From the NCBI RefSeq assembly GCF_900106995.1, contig NZ_FNOK01000009.1, positions 124,001 to 188,000 on the forward strand: a stretch of DNA of 64,000 bases. Direction: 5' to 3'. How positions within the stretch are numbered: the first letter of the stretch is position 1; each line of letters starts with the position of its first letter. Under the pieces are notes generated by a model. It ran no database searches, was not told the DNA's origin, and saw nothing but the letters and a program-made list of their open reading frames with translations. Position numbers and translations under genes: made by a program. This stretch comes from Saccharopolyspora shandongensis. Its GTDB lineage: Bacteria; Actinomycetota; Actinomycetes; Mycobacteriales; Pseudonocardiaceae. This document shows, piece after piece, positions 17,446 through 25,716 of the stretch.

Positions 17446-18287
17446 GCCTGCACTTCCTCTTCCTCGTCATGCGCCGCCTCGGCTGCGCGCTGGGATTTGC
17501 CGACGACGTCGGCGAAGTTGTCGAGCACCTGGCCCCAACCGGTTTCGATCCCGGCGATGTAGGGGACGGCCTCGACGGTCGTCTCGGTGATGCGCAAGCC
17601 GAGCCGCAGCCGGGTGCCGCCCGGGACCTCGGCGAAGGCCAGGTCGTAGTGGCCGCTGAACGAGACCGCACCTGCTGAATCCAGCACCGAAAGGTCGAAG
17701 ACGAGGTGCTCGGGTTCCTTCGCGGCGCGGACCCGTCCCTCGGAGCGGTACTTCCGACCCTCGGCGTCTCGGTACTCGAGGACGGCGCGACCACCTGGCT
17801 TCGGTTCAAGGGAGCAGTCGGTGACCGTCATCGACGGTGGGGCCCACCAAGAGGCGAGCAGGCCCGGATCGGCCCAGTGTCGCCAGACGGCGTCGCGGGG
17901 CGCGGTCAGCACGCGCTCGAACGAGAAGGCGCGATCGTCCGCCCACCGATCCCGTTCCGCGACCGCGGATTCCGCTTCGATGGCGGCGCGGTAGCGCGCG
18001 ATGACATCTCGCTCGCCCTCGTGCGCTTCGGCGGCCTCGACCAGTTCCCGCAGCCGTCCCGCGAGCTCCCCCAGCGGCGCCGTCTCGACCGCGTAGACGC
18101 GCCGTTGCCCCAGCGGGAAGACCGCCACGAGACCGGCACGGGCGAGGGTCTGGAGGTGCTTGGTGGTCTGCGGCTGCCGCAAACCGGTCAGCTCGGCCAG
18201 TTCACCGACAGACCGGGGCCGCTCGGCGAGGAGCTCGACGATGCGCCACCGCGCGCCGTCGCCAAGCGCTGATGCGATCTGGTCCAT
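17442..18287 (-). CDS. ArsR-type HTH regulator fused to AHSA1/SRPBCC domain
   Basis: This 281-residue fusion has an ArsR winged helix in residues 1-90 (MDQIASALGDGARWRIVELLAERPRSVGELAELTGLRQPQTTKHLQTL). A SRPBCC/AHSA1 domain follows from about residue 125 to 270 (FSFERVLTAPRDAVWRHWADPGLLASWWAPPSMTVTDCSLEPKPGG). The tail DEEEEVQA is acidic. It probably senses a hydrophobic ligand with the SRPBCC cavity and represses its own operon with the DHFR-like reductase. A perfect AGAATATTCT palindrome lies 22 bp before the start. Confidence 0.9.
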   Translation of the reverse strand: MDQIASALGDGARWRIVELLAERPRSVGELAELTGLRQPQTTKHLQTLARAGLVAVFPLGQRRVYAVETAPLGELAGRLRELVEAAEAHEGERDVIARYRAAIEAESAVAERDRWADDRAFSFERVLTAPRDAVWRHWADPGLLASWWAPPSMTVTDCSLEPKPGGRAVLEYRDAEGRKYRSEGRVRAAKEPEHLVFDLSVLDSAGAVSFSGHYDLAFAEVPGGTRLRLGLRITETTVEAVPYIAGIETGWGQVLDNFADVVGKSQRAAEAAHDEEEEVQA

Positions 18288-18308
18288 GCGCCAAAGTATT
18301 CACTCAAC

Positions 18309-18318
18309 AGAATATTCT
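18309..18318. promoter_or_regulatory. Candidate ArsR-type operator AGAATATTCT
   Basis: A perfect 10-bp palindrome in an unusually AT-rich stretch just upstream of the ArsR-SRPBCC start. AT-rich dyads here are typical of ArsR-family sites; not shown experimentally. Confidence 0.45.
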
Positions 18319-18370
18319 TGTCAAGGAATGTCTTGGGTCTGTCCCGGGCCCAGGCTCCCCACGCACGCAA

Positions 18371-18403
18371 AAGGGGAGCCGGCCGAATCGGCCGACTCCC
18401 CTT
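18371..18403. terminator. Bidirectional-looking terminator hairpin
   Basis: AAGGGGAGCCGGCCGA at 18371-18386 pairs with 18388-18403 with one mismatch, preceded by A-rich and followed by TT sequence. It lies 83 bp after the stop of the 18486 gene (minus strand) and upstream of the ArsR gene, insulating the two. Confidence 0.7.
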
Positions 18404-18485
18404 CCAACAGCACCTTCACGCCGTGGCTTCAGGTGCCTGATGTTGCTGTATGCGCGATGAATCCCGACCTGCCGACGCAGGGGGC

Positions 18486-19124
18486 TCATTCCGAACGTGC
18501 GCGTTCCCTGGCGCCTGGGACTGCGACCAGCATGGCCGCCACCCATAGGAAGACCTTGGGGTCGCCGAGTTTGGAAGCCGTGAGCCAGTCAGCCGCCCGA
18601 CGAGCTTGCCGCTCATCCTGGATCAAGCCCCATCGCCCAGGACGGACGCCGGTCGCGTGCCCGACATCCCGGACGAGACCACCGAGGCAGGTCCAGGTGT
18701 GCCAGAGCCCGCAGTCGTAGCCGACCAACTCGAAACCGAGCAGCCGACCTGCGGGGACGGGCTCCCGCCGCGCCAGCCGTTCCGGCAGGCCGCCCGCTGC
18801 TTCCCGCCCGCCTTCGGCCATGTCAGCCGACAACGCCGGAATGTCCCGGGAGGCGATGCCCACCCCGAGCACGTGTAGACCAACACGATTCGCCTGGATA
18901 CGTGCTTGTTCAGCCGATTCCGAGTCGCCGAACCAGTCATCCCAGCCGTGTGGGTCTGCCGCCAGCAGGTCCACCACACACTCACTCGCTGAAACCAGAT
19001 CAGCGCTCGGCAGACCTACATCCTGCCAATCCTGCCGAGTGGCTCGCGAAGCAACGCGGTAACCCGCCAGGGCGTAGTCGATCGTCACGGAATCAGTTTC
19101 GCCTGCCGGGCAAGCGAAAATCAC
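18486..19124 (-). CDS. Hypothetical protein, 212 residues
   Basis: ATG 19124 opens the frame, but an internal GTG at 19088 (VTIDYALAGYRVASRATRQDW) may be the true start; neither has a strong ribosome site. The protein has a zinc-free, mixed alpha/beta appearance with WHTWTCLGGLVRDVGHATGVRPGRWGLIQDERQARRAADWL at the C terminus. It resembles small actinobacterial proteins of unknown function; no family is named with confidence. It is read toward the 18371 hairpin and is not coupled to neighbours. Confidence 0.65.
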   Translation of the reverse strand: MIFACPAGETDSVTIDYALAGYRVASRATRQDWQDVGLPSADLVSASECVVDLLAADPHGWDDWFGDSESAEQARIQANRVGLHVLGVGIASRDIPALSADMAEGGREAAGGLPERLARREPVPAGRLLGFELVGYDCGLWHTWTCLGGLVRDVGHATGVRPGRWGLIQDERQARRAADWLTASKLGDPKVFLWVAAMLVAVPGARERARSE

Positions 19125-19183
19125 TTGGTCGACGGTCCGTCCCGTCGCATCCGATGCATCGGACGGGCAGTCGGGTTAGCCGG

Positions 19184-19218
19184 CAGGGGGTGCCAACCGA
19201 AGCGGTTGACACCCCCTG
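19184..19218. terminator. Terminator downstream of nrdJ
   Basis: CAGGGGGTGCCAACCG at 19184-19199 pairs with 19203-19218 with one mismatch and a 3-nt loop, beginning 35 bp after the nrdJ stop. No T-tract. Confidence 0.75.
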
Positions 19219-19253
19219 TGACCAGCTAGTTCACCTCGAACCTCGTGCTGAGA

Positions 19254-22067
19254 TCAGCTGCAGCCGGAGGTGGAACCGCAGCCCTCGCAGAGGTAGCAGG
19301 AGCCCGACGGACGCATCTTGGTGCCGCAGGTCATGCACAGCGGCGCGTCCGCGGCCTTGCCCAGGCGCAGCTCCAGCAGCTCGGTCGAGCTGCCCGCCCG
19401 CTGCTCGTCGGCCTTCTTCGAGTAGTCCACAGTGGAACGCATCGTGTCCAGCTCGACGGCCGCCTCCTGTCCGGCCGGCGCCACATCGGTGCCGTTGACC
19501 TGCGCCTCCCGCTCGTCGACGGTGAAGACGCCCAGCTGGGCCCGCTTCTCGTAGGGCAGGTAGTCCAGCGCGAGCCTGCGGAACAGGTAGTCCAGCACGC
19601 TGCTGGCCATCCGGATGTCCGGGTCGTCGGTCATCCCGGCCGGCTCGAAGCGCAGGTTCTGGAACTTCGAGACGTAGAACTCCAGCGGGATGCCGTACTG
19701 CAGACCCACCGAGATCGACATCGAGAAGGCGTCCATGACACCGGCGAGCGTCGAACCCTGCTTGCCCAGCTTGACGAAGATCTCGCCCAGCCCGTCGTCC
19801 GGATACGAACCGGCGTGCAGGTAGCCCTCGGCGCCGCCGACGGTGAACGACACCGTCTGGCTCGGGCGCTTCTTCGGCAGGCGCTTGCGGACCGGGCGGT
19901 ACTCGATCTGCTTCTCGACCGCCTTCTCCGACTCGCCCTTGTCGCCCTTGCCCGCCGACAGCGGCTGGCCGACCTTGCAGTTGTCGCGGTAGATCGCCAG
20001 CGCCTTGAGGCCCAGCTTCCAGCCCTCGAAGTACAGCTGCTCGACCTCTTCGACGGTCGCCGACTCCGGCATGTTCACCGTCTTGGAGATCGCGCCCGAG
20101 ATGAACGGCTGCACCGCGGCCATCATCCGCACGTGGCCCATCGGCGCGATCGAGCGCTCGCCCATCGCGCAGTCGAAGACCTCGTAGTGCTCCTGCCGCA
20201 GGCCCGGCGCGTCGACCACGTGGCCGTGCTCGGCGATGTACTCGACGATGGCCTCGATCTGCTCGTCCTGGTAGTTCAGCGCCTGCAGCGCGCGCGGCAC
20301 CGTCTGGTTGACGATCTGCATGGAGCCGCCGCCGACCAGCTTCTTGAACTTGACCAGCGCCAGGTCCGGCTCGATGCCGGTGGTGTCGCAGTCCATCATC
20401 AGGCCGATGGTCCCGGTCGGGGCCAGCACCGAGGCCTGCGCGTTGCGCCAGCCGTTGCGGGCACCGATCTCCAGGCCCTCCTGCCACACCTTCGTCGCCA
20501 GCTTGTGCACGGCGGCGTCGTTGCGGTGGTAGGTGCGGACCAGGTCGTTGGCCGCCGCGTGCTTGCGCATCACGCGCTGGTGGGCCTCGGCGTTGCGGGC
20601 GTAGCCCTCGTACGCGCCGACCACGCCGGCCAGCTCCGCCGACCGCTTGTACGCGGTACCGGTCATCAGCGAGGTGATCGCCGCCGCCAGCGCACGGCCG
20701 CCATCGGAGTCGTAGGCGTGGCCGGTGGCCATCAGCAGCGCGCCCAGGTTGGCGTAGCCGATGCCCAGCTGCCGGAACTTGCGGGTGGTGTCGCCGATCG
20801 CCTCGGTCGGGAAGTCCGCGAAGCAGATCGAGATGTCCATCGCGGTGATGACGAACTCGACGGCCTTCTCGAACAGCTCGGCGTCGAAGGTCAGGTCATC
20901 GCGCATGAACTTCAGCAGGTTCAGCGAGGCCAGGTTGCAGCTGGAGTTGTCCAGGTGCATGTACTCCGAGCACGGGTTGGACGCGGTGATCCGGCCCGTC
21001 TCCGGCGAGGTGTGCCAGTCGTTGATCGTGTCGTCGTACTGGATGCCCGGGTCCGCGCAGTCCCAGGCGGCCTTCGCCAACTTGCGGAACAGGTCGCGGG
21101 CCTGCACCGTGTCCAGCACCTCGCCGGTCATCCGGGCCCGCAGGCCGAACCGGCCGTCGCTCTCGACCGCGCGCATGAACTCGTCGGAGACGCGCACCGA
21201 GTTGTTGGCGTTCTGGTACTGCACCGAGTTGGAGTCGGCGCCGCCGAGGTCCATGTCGAAACCGGCGTCGCGCAGCGCACGGATCTTGTGCTCCTCGCGC
21301 GCCTTGGTCTCGATGAACTCCTCGATGTCCGGGTGGTCGACGTCCAGCACCACCATCTTCGCCGCGCGGCGGGTCGCACCGCCGGACTTGATGGTGCCAG
21401 CGGACGCGTCCGCGCCGCGCATGAACGACACCGGGCCGGACGCGGTGCCGCCCGAGGACAGCAGCTCCCGCGAGGAGCGGATGCGGGACAGGTTCAGGCC
21501 GGCGCCCGAACCGCCCTTGAAGATCAGGCCCTCTTCCTTGTACCAGTCGAGGATCGACTCCATCGTGTCGTCGACGGACAGGATGAAGCAGGCCGACACC
21601 TGCTGCCGGGACTTGGTGCCCACGTTGAACCAGACCGGCGAGTTGAAGCTGAACACCTGGTGCATGAGCATCCAGGTCAGCTCGTGCTCGAAGATCTCGG
21701 CGTCGGCGTCGGTTGCGAAGTAACCGTGCTCGACGCCCGCCGCGACGTAGGTCAGCACGACGCGGTCGATGAGCTGCCGGAGGCTGCTCTCCCGCTCGTC
21801 GCTGCCCACCGCGCCGCGGAAGTACTTGCTGGTGACGATGTTGACGGCGTTCAGCGACCAGAAGTCGGGGAACTCGACCCCGCGCTGTTCGAAGTTGACC
21901 GACCCGTCCCGCCAGTTGGTCATCACCACATCGCGGCGCTCCCACTTGACCTCGTCGTAGGGGTGCACCCCCTCAGTGGTGTAGACGCGCTGCACCCGGA
22001 TGCCCTCGCGGGCACCTGCTGCCGACTCCCCCGATGCGCCGGCCGGGCTACCGACGGTCTCTGTCAT
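19254..22067 (-). CDS. nrdJ: Adenosylcobalamin-dependent (class II) ribonucleotide reductase
   Basis: NrdJ converts ribonucleoside diphosphates to deoxyribonucleotides using B12 radical chemistry, so it works without oxygen. The 937-residue protein starts at ATG 22067 after GGAAGAGG. Active-site elements include FILSVDDTMESILDWYKEEGLIFKGGSGAG, NPCSEYMHLDNSSCNLASLNLLKF with substrate Cys/Glu, and PTGTIGLMMDCDTTGIEPDLALV. The C-terminal tail CMTCGTKMRPSGSCYLCEGCGSTSGCS holds the redox-active or zinc Cys pairs. It lies downstream of nrdR, as in Streptomyces. No cobalamin riboswitch was seen in the 178-bp gap. Confidence 0.96.
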   Translation of the reverse strand: MTETVGSPAGASGESAAGAREGIRVQRVYTTEGVHPYDEVKWERRDVVMTNWRDGSVNFEQRGVEFPDFWSLNAVNIVTSKYFRGAVGSDERESSLRQLIDRVVLTYVAAGVEHGYFATDADAEIFEHELTWMLMHQVFSFNSPVWFNVGTKSRQQVSACFILSVDDTMESILDWYKEEGLIFKGGSGAGLNLSRIRSSRELLSSGGTASGPVSFMRGADASAGTIKSGGATRRAAKMVVLDVDHPDIEEFIETKAREEHKIRALRDAGFDMDLGGADSNSVQYQNANNSVRVSDEFMRAVESDGRFGLRARMTGEVLDTVQARDLFRKLAKAAWDCADPGIQYDDTINDWHTSPETGRITASNPCSEYMHLDNSSCNLASLNLLKFMRDDLTFDAELFEKAVEFVITAMDISICFADFPTEAIGDTTRKFRQLGIGYANLGALLMATGHAYDSDGGRALAAAITSLMTGTAYKRSAELAGVVGAYEGYARNAEAHQRVMRKHAAANDLVRTYHRNDAAVHKLATKVWQEGLEIGARNGWRNAQASVLAPTGTIGLMMDCDTTGIEPDLALVKFKKLVGGGSMQIVNQTVPRALQALNYQDEQIEAIVEYIAEHGHVVDAPGLRQEHYEVFDCAMGERSIAPMGHVRMMAAVQPFISGAISKTVNMPESATVEEVEQLYFEGWKLGLKALAIYRDNCKVGQPLSAGKGDKGESEKAVEKQIEYRPVRKRLPKKRPSQTVSFTVGGAEGYLHAGSYPDDGLGEIFVKLGKQGSTLAGVMDAFSMSISVGLQYGIPLEFYVSKFQNLRFEPAGMTDDPDIRMASSVLDYLFRRLALDYLPYEKRAQLGVFTVDEREAQVNGTDVAPAGQEAAVELDTMRSTVDYSKKADEQRAGSSTELLELRLGKAADAPLCMTCGTKMRPSGSCYLCEGCGSTSGCS

Positions 22068-22245
22068 GACCTGACCCTCTTCCTTCTTGATCGCGCGCGT
22101 GTCGCTCGCTCGTCGTGCTTCGTCGGCCCCGTCCGGGCTCCCCGTCCGGTTCGGTCGTGCCTCAATCCTCAGCGGCGCCCCACCCTGGGCCGCCGACTGA
22201 CGCTTTGCGTTTCCGCCCCCTCGGCGGGGCGTCCGCCGACGCGGC

Positions 22246-22740
22246 TTACTCACGGCCGCTCTCCGCGTTCTGCTCCGCACCGGCCTGCGTGGCGCGCCGC
22301 GCCGCGCGGAGGTCGGCGATTTCCTTCTCGAAGTCCTCCACAGAGGAGTACGCCCGGTAGACGCTCGCGAACCGCAGGTAGGCGACCTCGTCCAGCTCCC
22401 GCAGCGGTCCCAGGATCGCCAGCCCCACCTCGTGGCTGGGCAGCTCGGAGACCCCGAGGGACCGGACCGTGTCCTCCACCTGGTGCGCGAGCTGCTGCAG
22501 CGCGTCCTCTTCGACCGGGCGCCCCTGGCAGGCGCGCCGCACGCCGCGGACCACTTTCTCGCGACTGAAGGGCTCGGTGACGCCGGAACGCTTGACCACC
22601 GAAAGCACAAGTTCCTCGATGGTCGTGAACCGCCGACCGCACGTCGAGCACGATCGCCTGCGCCGGATCGCCTGGCCTTCCTCGACCTCGCGCGAATCGA
22701 CGACCCGGGAATCCTCGCCGCGACAGAACGGGCACCGCAC
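22246..22740 (-). CDS. nrdR: Transcriptional repressor NrdR
   Basis: NrdR represses ribonucleotide reductase genes in response to ATP/dATP. The 164-residue protein begins [31 protein letters not shown]; the zinc ribbon cysteines are Cys3, Cys6, Cys31 and Cys34. The ATP-cone domain follows ([56 protein letters not shown]). It is immediately upstream of nrdJ on the same strand, the conserved nrdRJ arrangement. A candidate NrdR box lies 122 bp upstream. The glycine- and alanine-rich tail after residue 145 is variable in the family. Confidence 0.97.
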   Translation of the reverse strand: MRCPFCRGEDSRVVDSREVEEGQAIRRRRSCSTCGRRFTTIEELVLSVVKRSGVTEPFSREKVVRGVRRACQGRPVEEDALQQLAHQVEDTVRSLGVSELPSHEVGLAILGPLRELDEVAYLRFASVYRAYSSVEDFEKEIADLRAARRATQAGAEQNAESGRE

Positions 22741-23107
22741 CGGCCCTCACCCCCCTTCCCCAGCTTGGCCGCGACCACCCCACGGCGACCGTCGACCAAC
22801 TCACCGTCCGTGGGCGCTCGAACACCCTACAAGCCCAACCCATGGACGAAATACACGGACGTAACTACTAGATGTTGTGGTCGACTCTAATCCGCGGCGC
22901 ACCGCGACGCAAACTCGACACACCCTCGCGGCGCGCCCGGCAGACGCCGATCGACACCGGCCGCGAGAACCCGCTGGTCGCCGCCGAAACCGCCGGCCTA
23001 GACCCTCGGGCACCGGGCCGCCACGGGCCAGCACTCACGCCTGCGGCGACCACCCGACGACGACCGGCAGTCGATCGATCACCGGTCGGCGCCGGCCAGG
23101 GCACCGA
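22741..23107. other. 367-bp intergenic region with nrdR promoter
   Basis: No convincing gene. It contains the candidate NrdR box at 22863-22878 and a near-repeat pair, CGATCGATCACCGG and CGATCAATCACCGG, around 23072-23118 that runs into the 3' end of the LysM gene. Open frames across it are GC-mirror artefacts. Confidence 0.6.
22863..22878. promoter_or_regulatory. Candidate NrdR box
   Basis: AACTACTAGATGTTGT, read toward nrdR as ACAACATCTAGTAGTT, has the AAC-N2-CTAG-N2-GTT symmetry of actinobacterial NrdR boxes. Genuine sites usually occur as pairs about three turns apart; the second is not clear here. Confidence 0.45.
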
Positions 23108-23557
23108 TCAATCACCGGCCGGGACCACCAGCAGGCGGCCGGTCTCGAGGACGGCCTCGTCCAGCCCGCTGAGCTCGACGATCTTCGCAACGATGGCGTG
23201 CGGGTCGCTGTCCGGCGCCACCCGGCCCGCGATCCCCCACAACGTGTCCCCGGCGTGCACTTCGACGACCGCGTTGCCGCCCGCCACCGGCGCGTCGCCG
23301 AGCCCGAAGAACCCCACCAGCATGACAATGAGAAAAGTGAAGATCGCCACCGAGGTCAACCAAAGCCACTCGCCGCTCCGGCGAGCCCGGCCGCACGCCG
23401 CGACCGACTCCTCGGCAGGCACGCTTTGCGCGCGGAAAACGACACGCCCGGGCGCCCGCCGGACGCCGTGGCGCGGCCGCGGTACCACGACCGACTGCCG
23501 GCCGGCGACCTCCCGCTCGACAGAACGCGCCCTCGCCGCATCGATGAACGTGGTCAT
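23108..23557 (-). CDS. LysM membrane protein, SOS-linked division inhibitor candidate (Rv2719c/ChiZ, DivS-like position)
   Basis: This 149-residue protein starts at ATG 23557. It has a basic cytoplasmic N terminus, one membrane helix ([25 protein letters not shown], residues 63-87) and a C-terminal LysM peptidoglycan-binding domain ([23 protein letters not shown] to RLLVVP, residues 97-147). It is divergent from lexA, the position of Rv2719c/ChiZ in Mycobacterium tuberculosis and divS in Corynebacterium, which inhibit cell division after DNA damage. A LexA box lies 27 bp before the start. Function by position is inferred, not shown. Confidence 0.85.
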   Translation of the reverse strand: MTTFIDAARARSVEREVAGRQSVVVPRPRHGVRRAPGRVVFRAQSVPAEESVAACGRARRSGEWLWLTSVAIFTFLIVMLVGFFGLGDAPVAGGNAVVEVHAGDTLWGIAGRVAPDSDPHAIVAKIVELSGLDEAVLETGRLLVVPAGD

Positions 23558-23583
23558 GACGCCTCCCACACCCGAGACCATGA

Positions 23584-23599
23584 TCGAATAAATGTTCGA
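23584..23599. promoter_or_regulatory. LexA (SOS) box for the LysM gene
   Basis: TCGAATAAATGTTCGA matches the actinobacterial SOS consensus TCGAAC-N4-GTTCGA except T for C at position 6. It is 27 bp upstream of the LysM start. Confidence 0.85.
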
Positions 23600-23665
23600 T
23601 CGAACCTGCGTGCGATTGTGTACCACGAGCACACCGCAAGGCGAGACTTGAGGCCCAAAATTAAC

Positions 23666-23681
23666 TCGAACAGGTGTTTGA
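23666..23681. promoter_or_regulatory. LexA (SOS) box for lexA
   Basis: TCGAACAGGTGTTTGA matches the SOS consensus with one change in the right arm (TTTGA for TTCGA). It is 105 bp upstream of the lexA start and 67 bp from the other box. Confidence 0.8.
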
Positions 23682-23785
23682 TCTCTGGGTTTCTCGCGTC
23701 TACTGTGGAAATCGGGCGGACCGACACGCCCCCGCGATCAGCACCGCAGTTCACACGGAGCAGTTCACACGGACAGGAGGCAGCG

Positions 23786-24511
23786 GTGGCGAGGAATGCG
23801 ACCGGCTCGATCAAGGGCCGCGTACAGGACGTCAAGGACGACGACTCCCGGGCCGACGTGCACACCCTGCCCGAGCAGCCCAGCGGGACCGATGAGCTCA
23901 GCGACCGCCAGCTGAAGGTGCTGGAGGCCATCAGGAAGTGGATGCGCGAGCACGGGTATCCGCCAAGCGTCCGCGAGATCGGCGACGCCGTCGGACTCAC
24001 CTCGACGTCGTCGGTGGCGTACCAGCTCCGCGTGCTCGAACGAAAGGGCTACCTGCGCCGAGATCCGCACCGACCACGCACCGTAGGCGTGCTCGTCGGC
24101 GGTGAGCTCGACTCCCCCGAGATGGCCGGACAGCCCAAGCCCGCGTACGTGCCGGTGGTGGGCCGGATCGCGGCCGGTGGCCCGATCCTGGCGGAGGAGT
24201 CCATCGAGGACGTCTTCCCGCTGCCGAAGGAGATCGTCGGCGACGGCACGCTCTTCCTGCTCAAGGTCGTCGGCGACTCGATGGTGGACCTCGCCATCAC
24301 CGACGGCGACTGGGTCGCCGTGCGCCAGCAGCCCGACGCGGACAACGGCGACGTCGTGGCCGCGATGATCGACGGCGAAGCGACCGTGAAGACGTTCAAG
24401 CGGACCGACGACCACGTGTGGCTGATGCCGCACAACCCGGCTTACGAGCCGATCCTCGGCGATGACGCGGCGATCCTGGGCAAGGTCGTCGCGGTGCTGC
24501 GACGCCTCTGA
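23786..24511 (+). CDS. lexA: SOS response repressor LexA
   Basis: LexA represses DNA-damage genes until RecA filaments trigger its self-cleavage. The 241-residue protein has a winged helix ([45 protein letters not shown], residues 37-81). The cleavage site is Ala130-Gly131 in [12 protein letters not shown], and the catalytic dyad is Ser165 in VVGDSMVD and Lys202 in [11 protein letters not shown] 23786 follows GGACAGGAGG. The N-terminal extension of about 35 residues before the helix-turn-helix is common in actinobacteria. It is divergent from the LysM gene, and a 17-bp perfect hairpin lies just downstream. Confidence 0.97.
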   Translation: MARNATGSIKGRVQDVKDDDSRADVHTLPEQPSGTDELSDRQLKVLEAIRKWMREHGYPPSVREIGDAVGLTSTSSVAYQLRVLERKGYLRRDPHRPRTVGVLVGGELDSPEMAGQPKPAYVPVVGRIAAGGPILAEESIEDVFPLPKEIVGDGTLFLLKVVGDSMVDLAITDGDWVAVRQQPDADNGDVVAAMIDGEATVKTFKRTDDHVWLMPHNPAYEPILGDDAAILGKVVAVLRRL

Positions 24512-24543
24512 GCTTCGGCCAGCCGGCGCCCCCGCCGGACGCT

Positions 24544-24590
24544 CGCTGCGGGATTCTCCGGCTCGACACGAGTCGGAGAATCCCGCAGCG
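24544..24590. terminator. Strong terminator downstream of lexA
   Basis: CGCTGCGGGATTCTCCG at 24544-24560 pairs perfectly with 24574-24590. The intervening GCTCGACACGAGT extends the stem through a G-T wobble and CTCG/CGAG to an ACA triloop. It starts 33 bp after the lexA stop. Confidence 0.85.
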
Positions 24591-24663
24591 GCGACGGTCA
24601 ACGCATGGTGGCCACACCGCAATTGATGCGAAGCGCTAACGAAGGCCGCTCGAGTCGGCGGTT

Positions 24664-25716
24664 CTAGCGGGTGCGGCGGCGCAGCCGACGGGTCACGAAG
24701 ATGAGCAGCCCGGACAGCGCGGCCGCGAGCAGCAGGGCCTGTCCCGTGGACATCCCGGTACCGACCGGGGACGCAGGCGGCTGGGCCTGGTCCGCGTCAC
24801 CGCCCGGCGGCGGAGCCGCAGTGTCCTCGCCTTGCTCACCGGACGTTCGCGCGGCCGCCGCGACTCCGGGGATGTGGCGGACCGGCTGGTTTCCTTCGGA
24901 CCCGGACAACAAAGCACCGTCCGGCTCCCAAGCGATCGCCTCGCCCTGCTGCTCGTTCGGCAACGGGATGCGCAGCGGTTCGCGCTGGAACGCCGCGACC
25001 AGGTCGCCGTCCGGCGCGTTGTACACGTACGCCTCGGTGTAGGTGCGGATGGCGACCAGCGTGCCGTCGCAGCTCACGGACCCGCCCGTCACCAGCACCG
25101 AACCGACCGCGCCGCGCACCGGGCCGCCCGGGGTTTGGGTGGAACGCAGCGAAATCGAACCGACCCGCTCCAGTGGCACCGTGCGGTCCGCCGCCAAGGG
25201 AGCGCTCGGGCGGTAGACCCCGGCAGCACCGAGCGGCTCCTTCGTGACGATGTGCGGCACGCCGGCCCGGTCGAGCAGCAGCGCTTCCGCGTCGTGCGGC
25301 CCGTCCGGGTAGGTGAGGCGGTACAGCGTCGCGCCGCCGCCCGGGGGCATCACGTGCAATGCGATGTCGTCCCGACGGCGGCGGTTGTCACCGGTGTCGG
25401 CCAGCCAGAGCGATCCGTCGGGTCCCAGCGCGAGGTCTTCGACGTCGTACGGATCGTTGGAGGCCGTCCGGACTCCGCGAACCGAGCAATCGGCCGGGTC
25501 GAGCACGAACACCCGCAGCGAGCTGCCGCCATCGCCGATGGCGTACCAGGCGGAACCGTCCGACGCGAGGCCGGACAGCTCGGCTAGGCGCTTGTCCCCG
25601 ACACGGCACTTCTCGACCGGTGCGAGCGGCTGCTCCGCGGCGGCTGGAACCACTCCCGACGCCACCGACAGCAGCAGCGCGGCCGCAGCCGCGCCGCCCG
25701 CACCGGCAGTGCTCAC
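24664..25716 (-). CDS. Exported beta-propeller-like protein with C-terminal membrane anchor
   Basis: This 350-residue protein has a signal-like start (STAGAGGAAAAALLLSVASGVVPAAAEQ) followed by repeating segments with DGS-xW-xADTGDN, typical of NHL/propeller proteins. A proline-rich linker near residues 295-320 precedes a membrane helix (GQALLLAAALSGLLIFVTRRLRRRTR). The GTG start overlaps the hflX stop by four bases, so it is co-translated with hflX. A C-terminal single helix plus basic tail without LPXTG suggests anchoring without sortase. Function unknown; relatives of this architecture lie next to hflX in other actinobacteria. Confidence 0.8.
   Translation of the reverse strand: MSTAGAGGAAAAALLLSVASGVVPAAAEQPLAPVEKCRVGDKRLAELSGLASDGSAWYAIGDGGSSLRVFVLDPADCSVRGVRTASNDPYDVEDLALGPDGSLWLADTGDNRRRRDDIALHVMPPGGGATLYRLTYPDGPHDAEALLLDRAGVPHIVTKEPLGAAGVYRPSAPLAADRTVPLERVGSISLRSTQTPGGPVRGAVGSVLVTGGSVSCDGTLVAIRTYTEAYVYNAPDGDLVAAFQREPLRIPLPNEQQGEAIAWEPDGALLSGSEGNQPVRHIPGVAAAARTSGEQGEDTAAPPPGGDADQAQPPASPVGTGMSTGQALLLAAALSGLLIFVTRRLRRRTR

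Noticed and set aside
22068..22245. Possible cobalamin riboswitch in front of nrdJ
   Set aside because: The 178-bp gap shows no B12-box-like GCCACTG and no convincing fold; nrdJ lies downstream of nrdR.
19245..22568. 1107-codon plus-strand open frame opposite nrdJ and nrdR
   Set aside because: It is the mirror frame of high-GC genes, has no known motif, and repeats arginine, valine and glycine in an artefact-like way.
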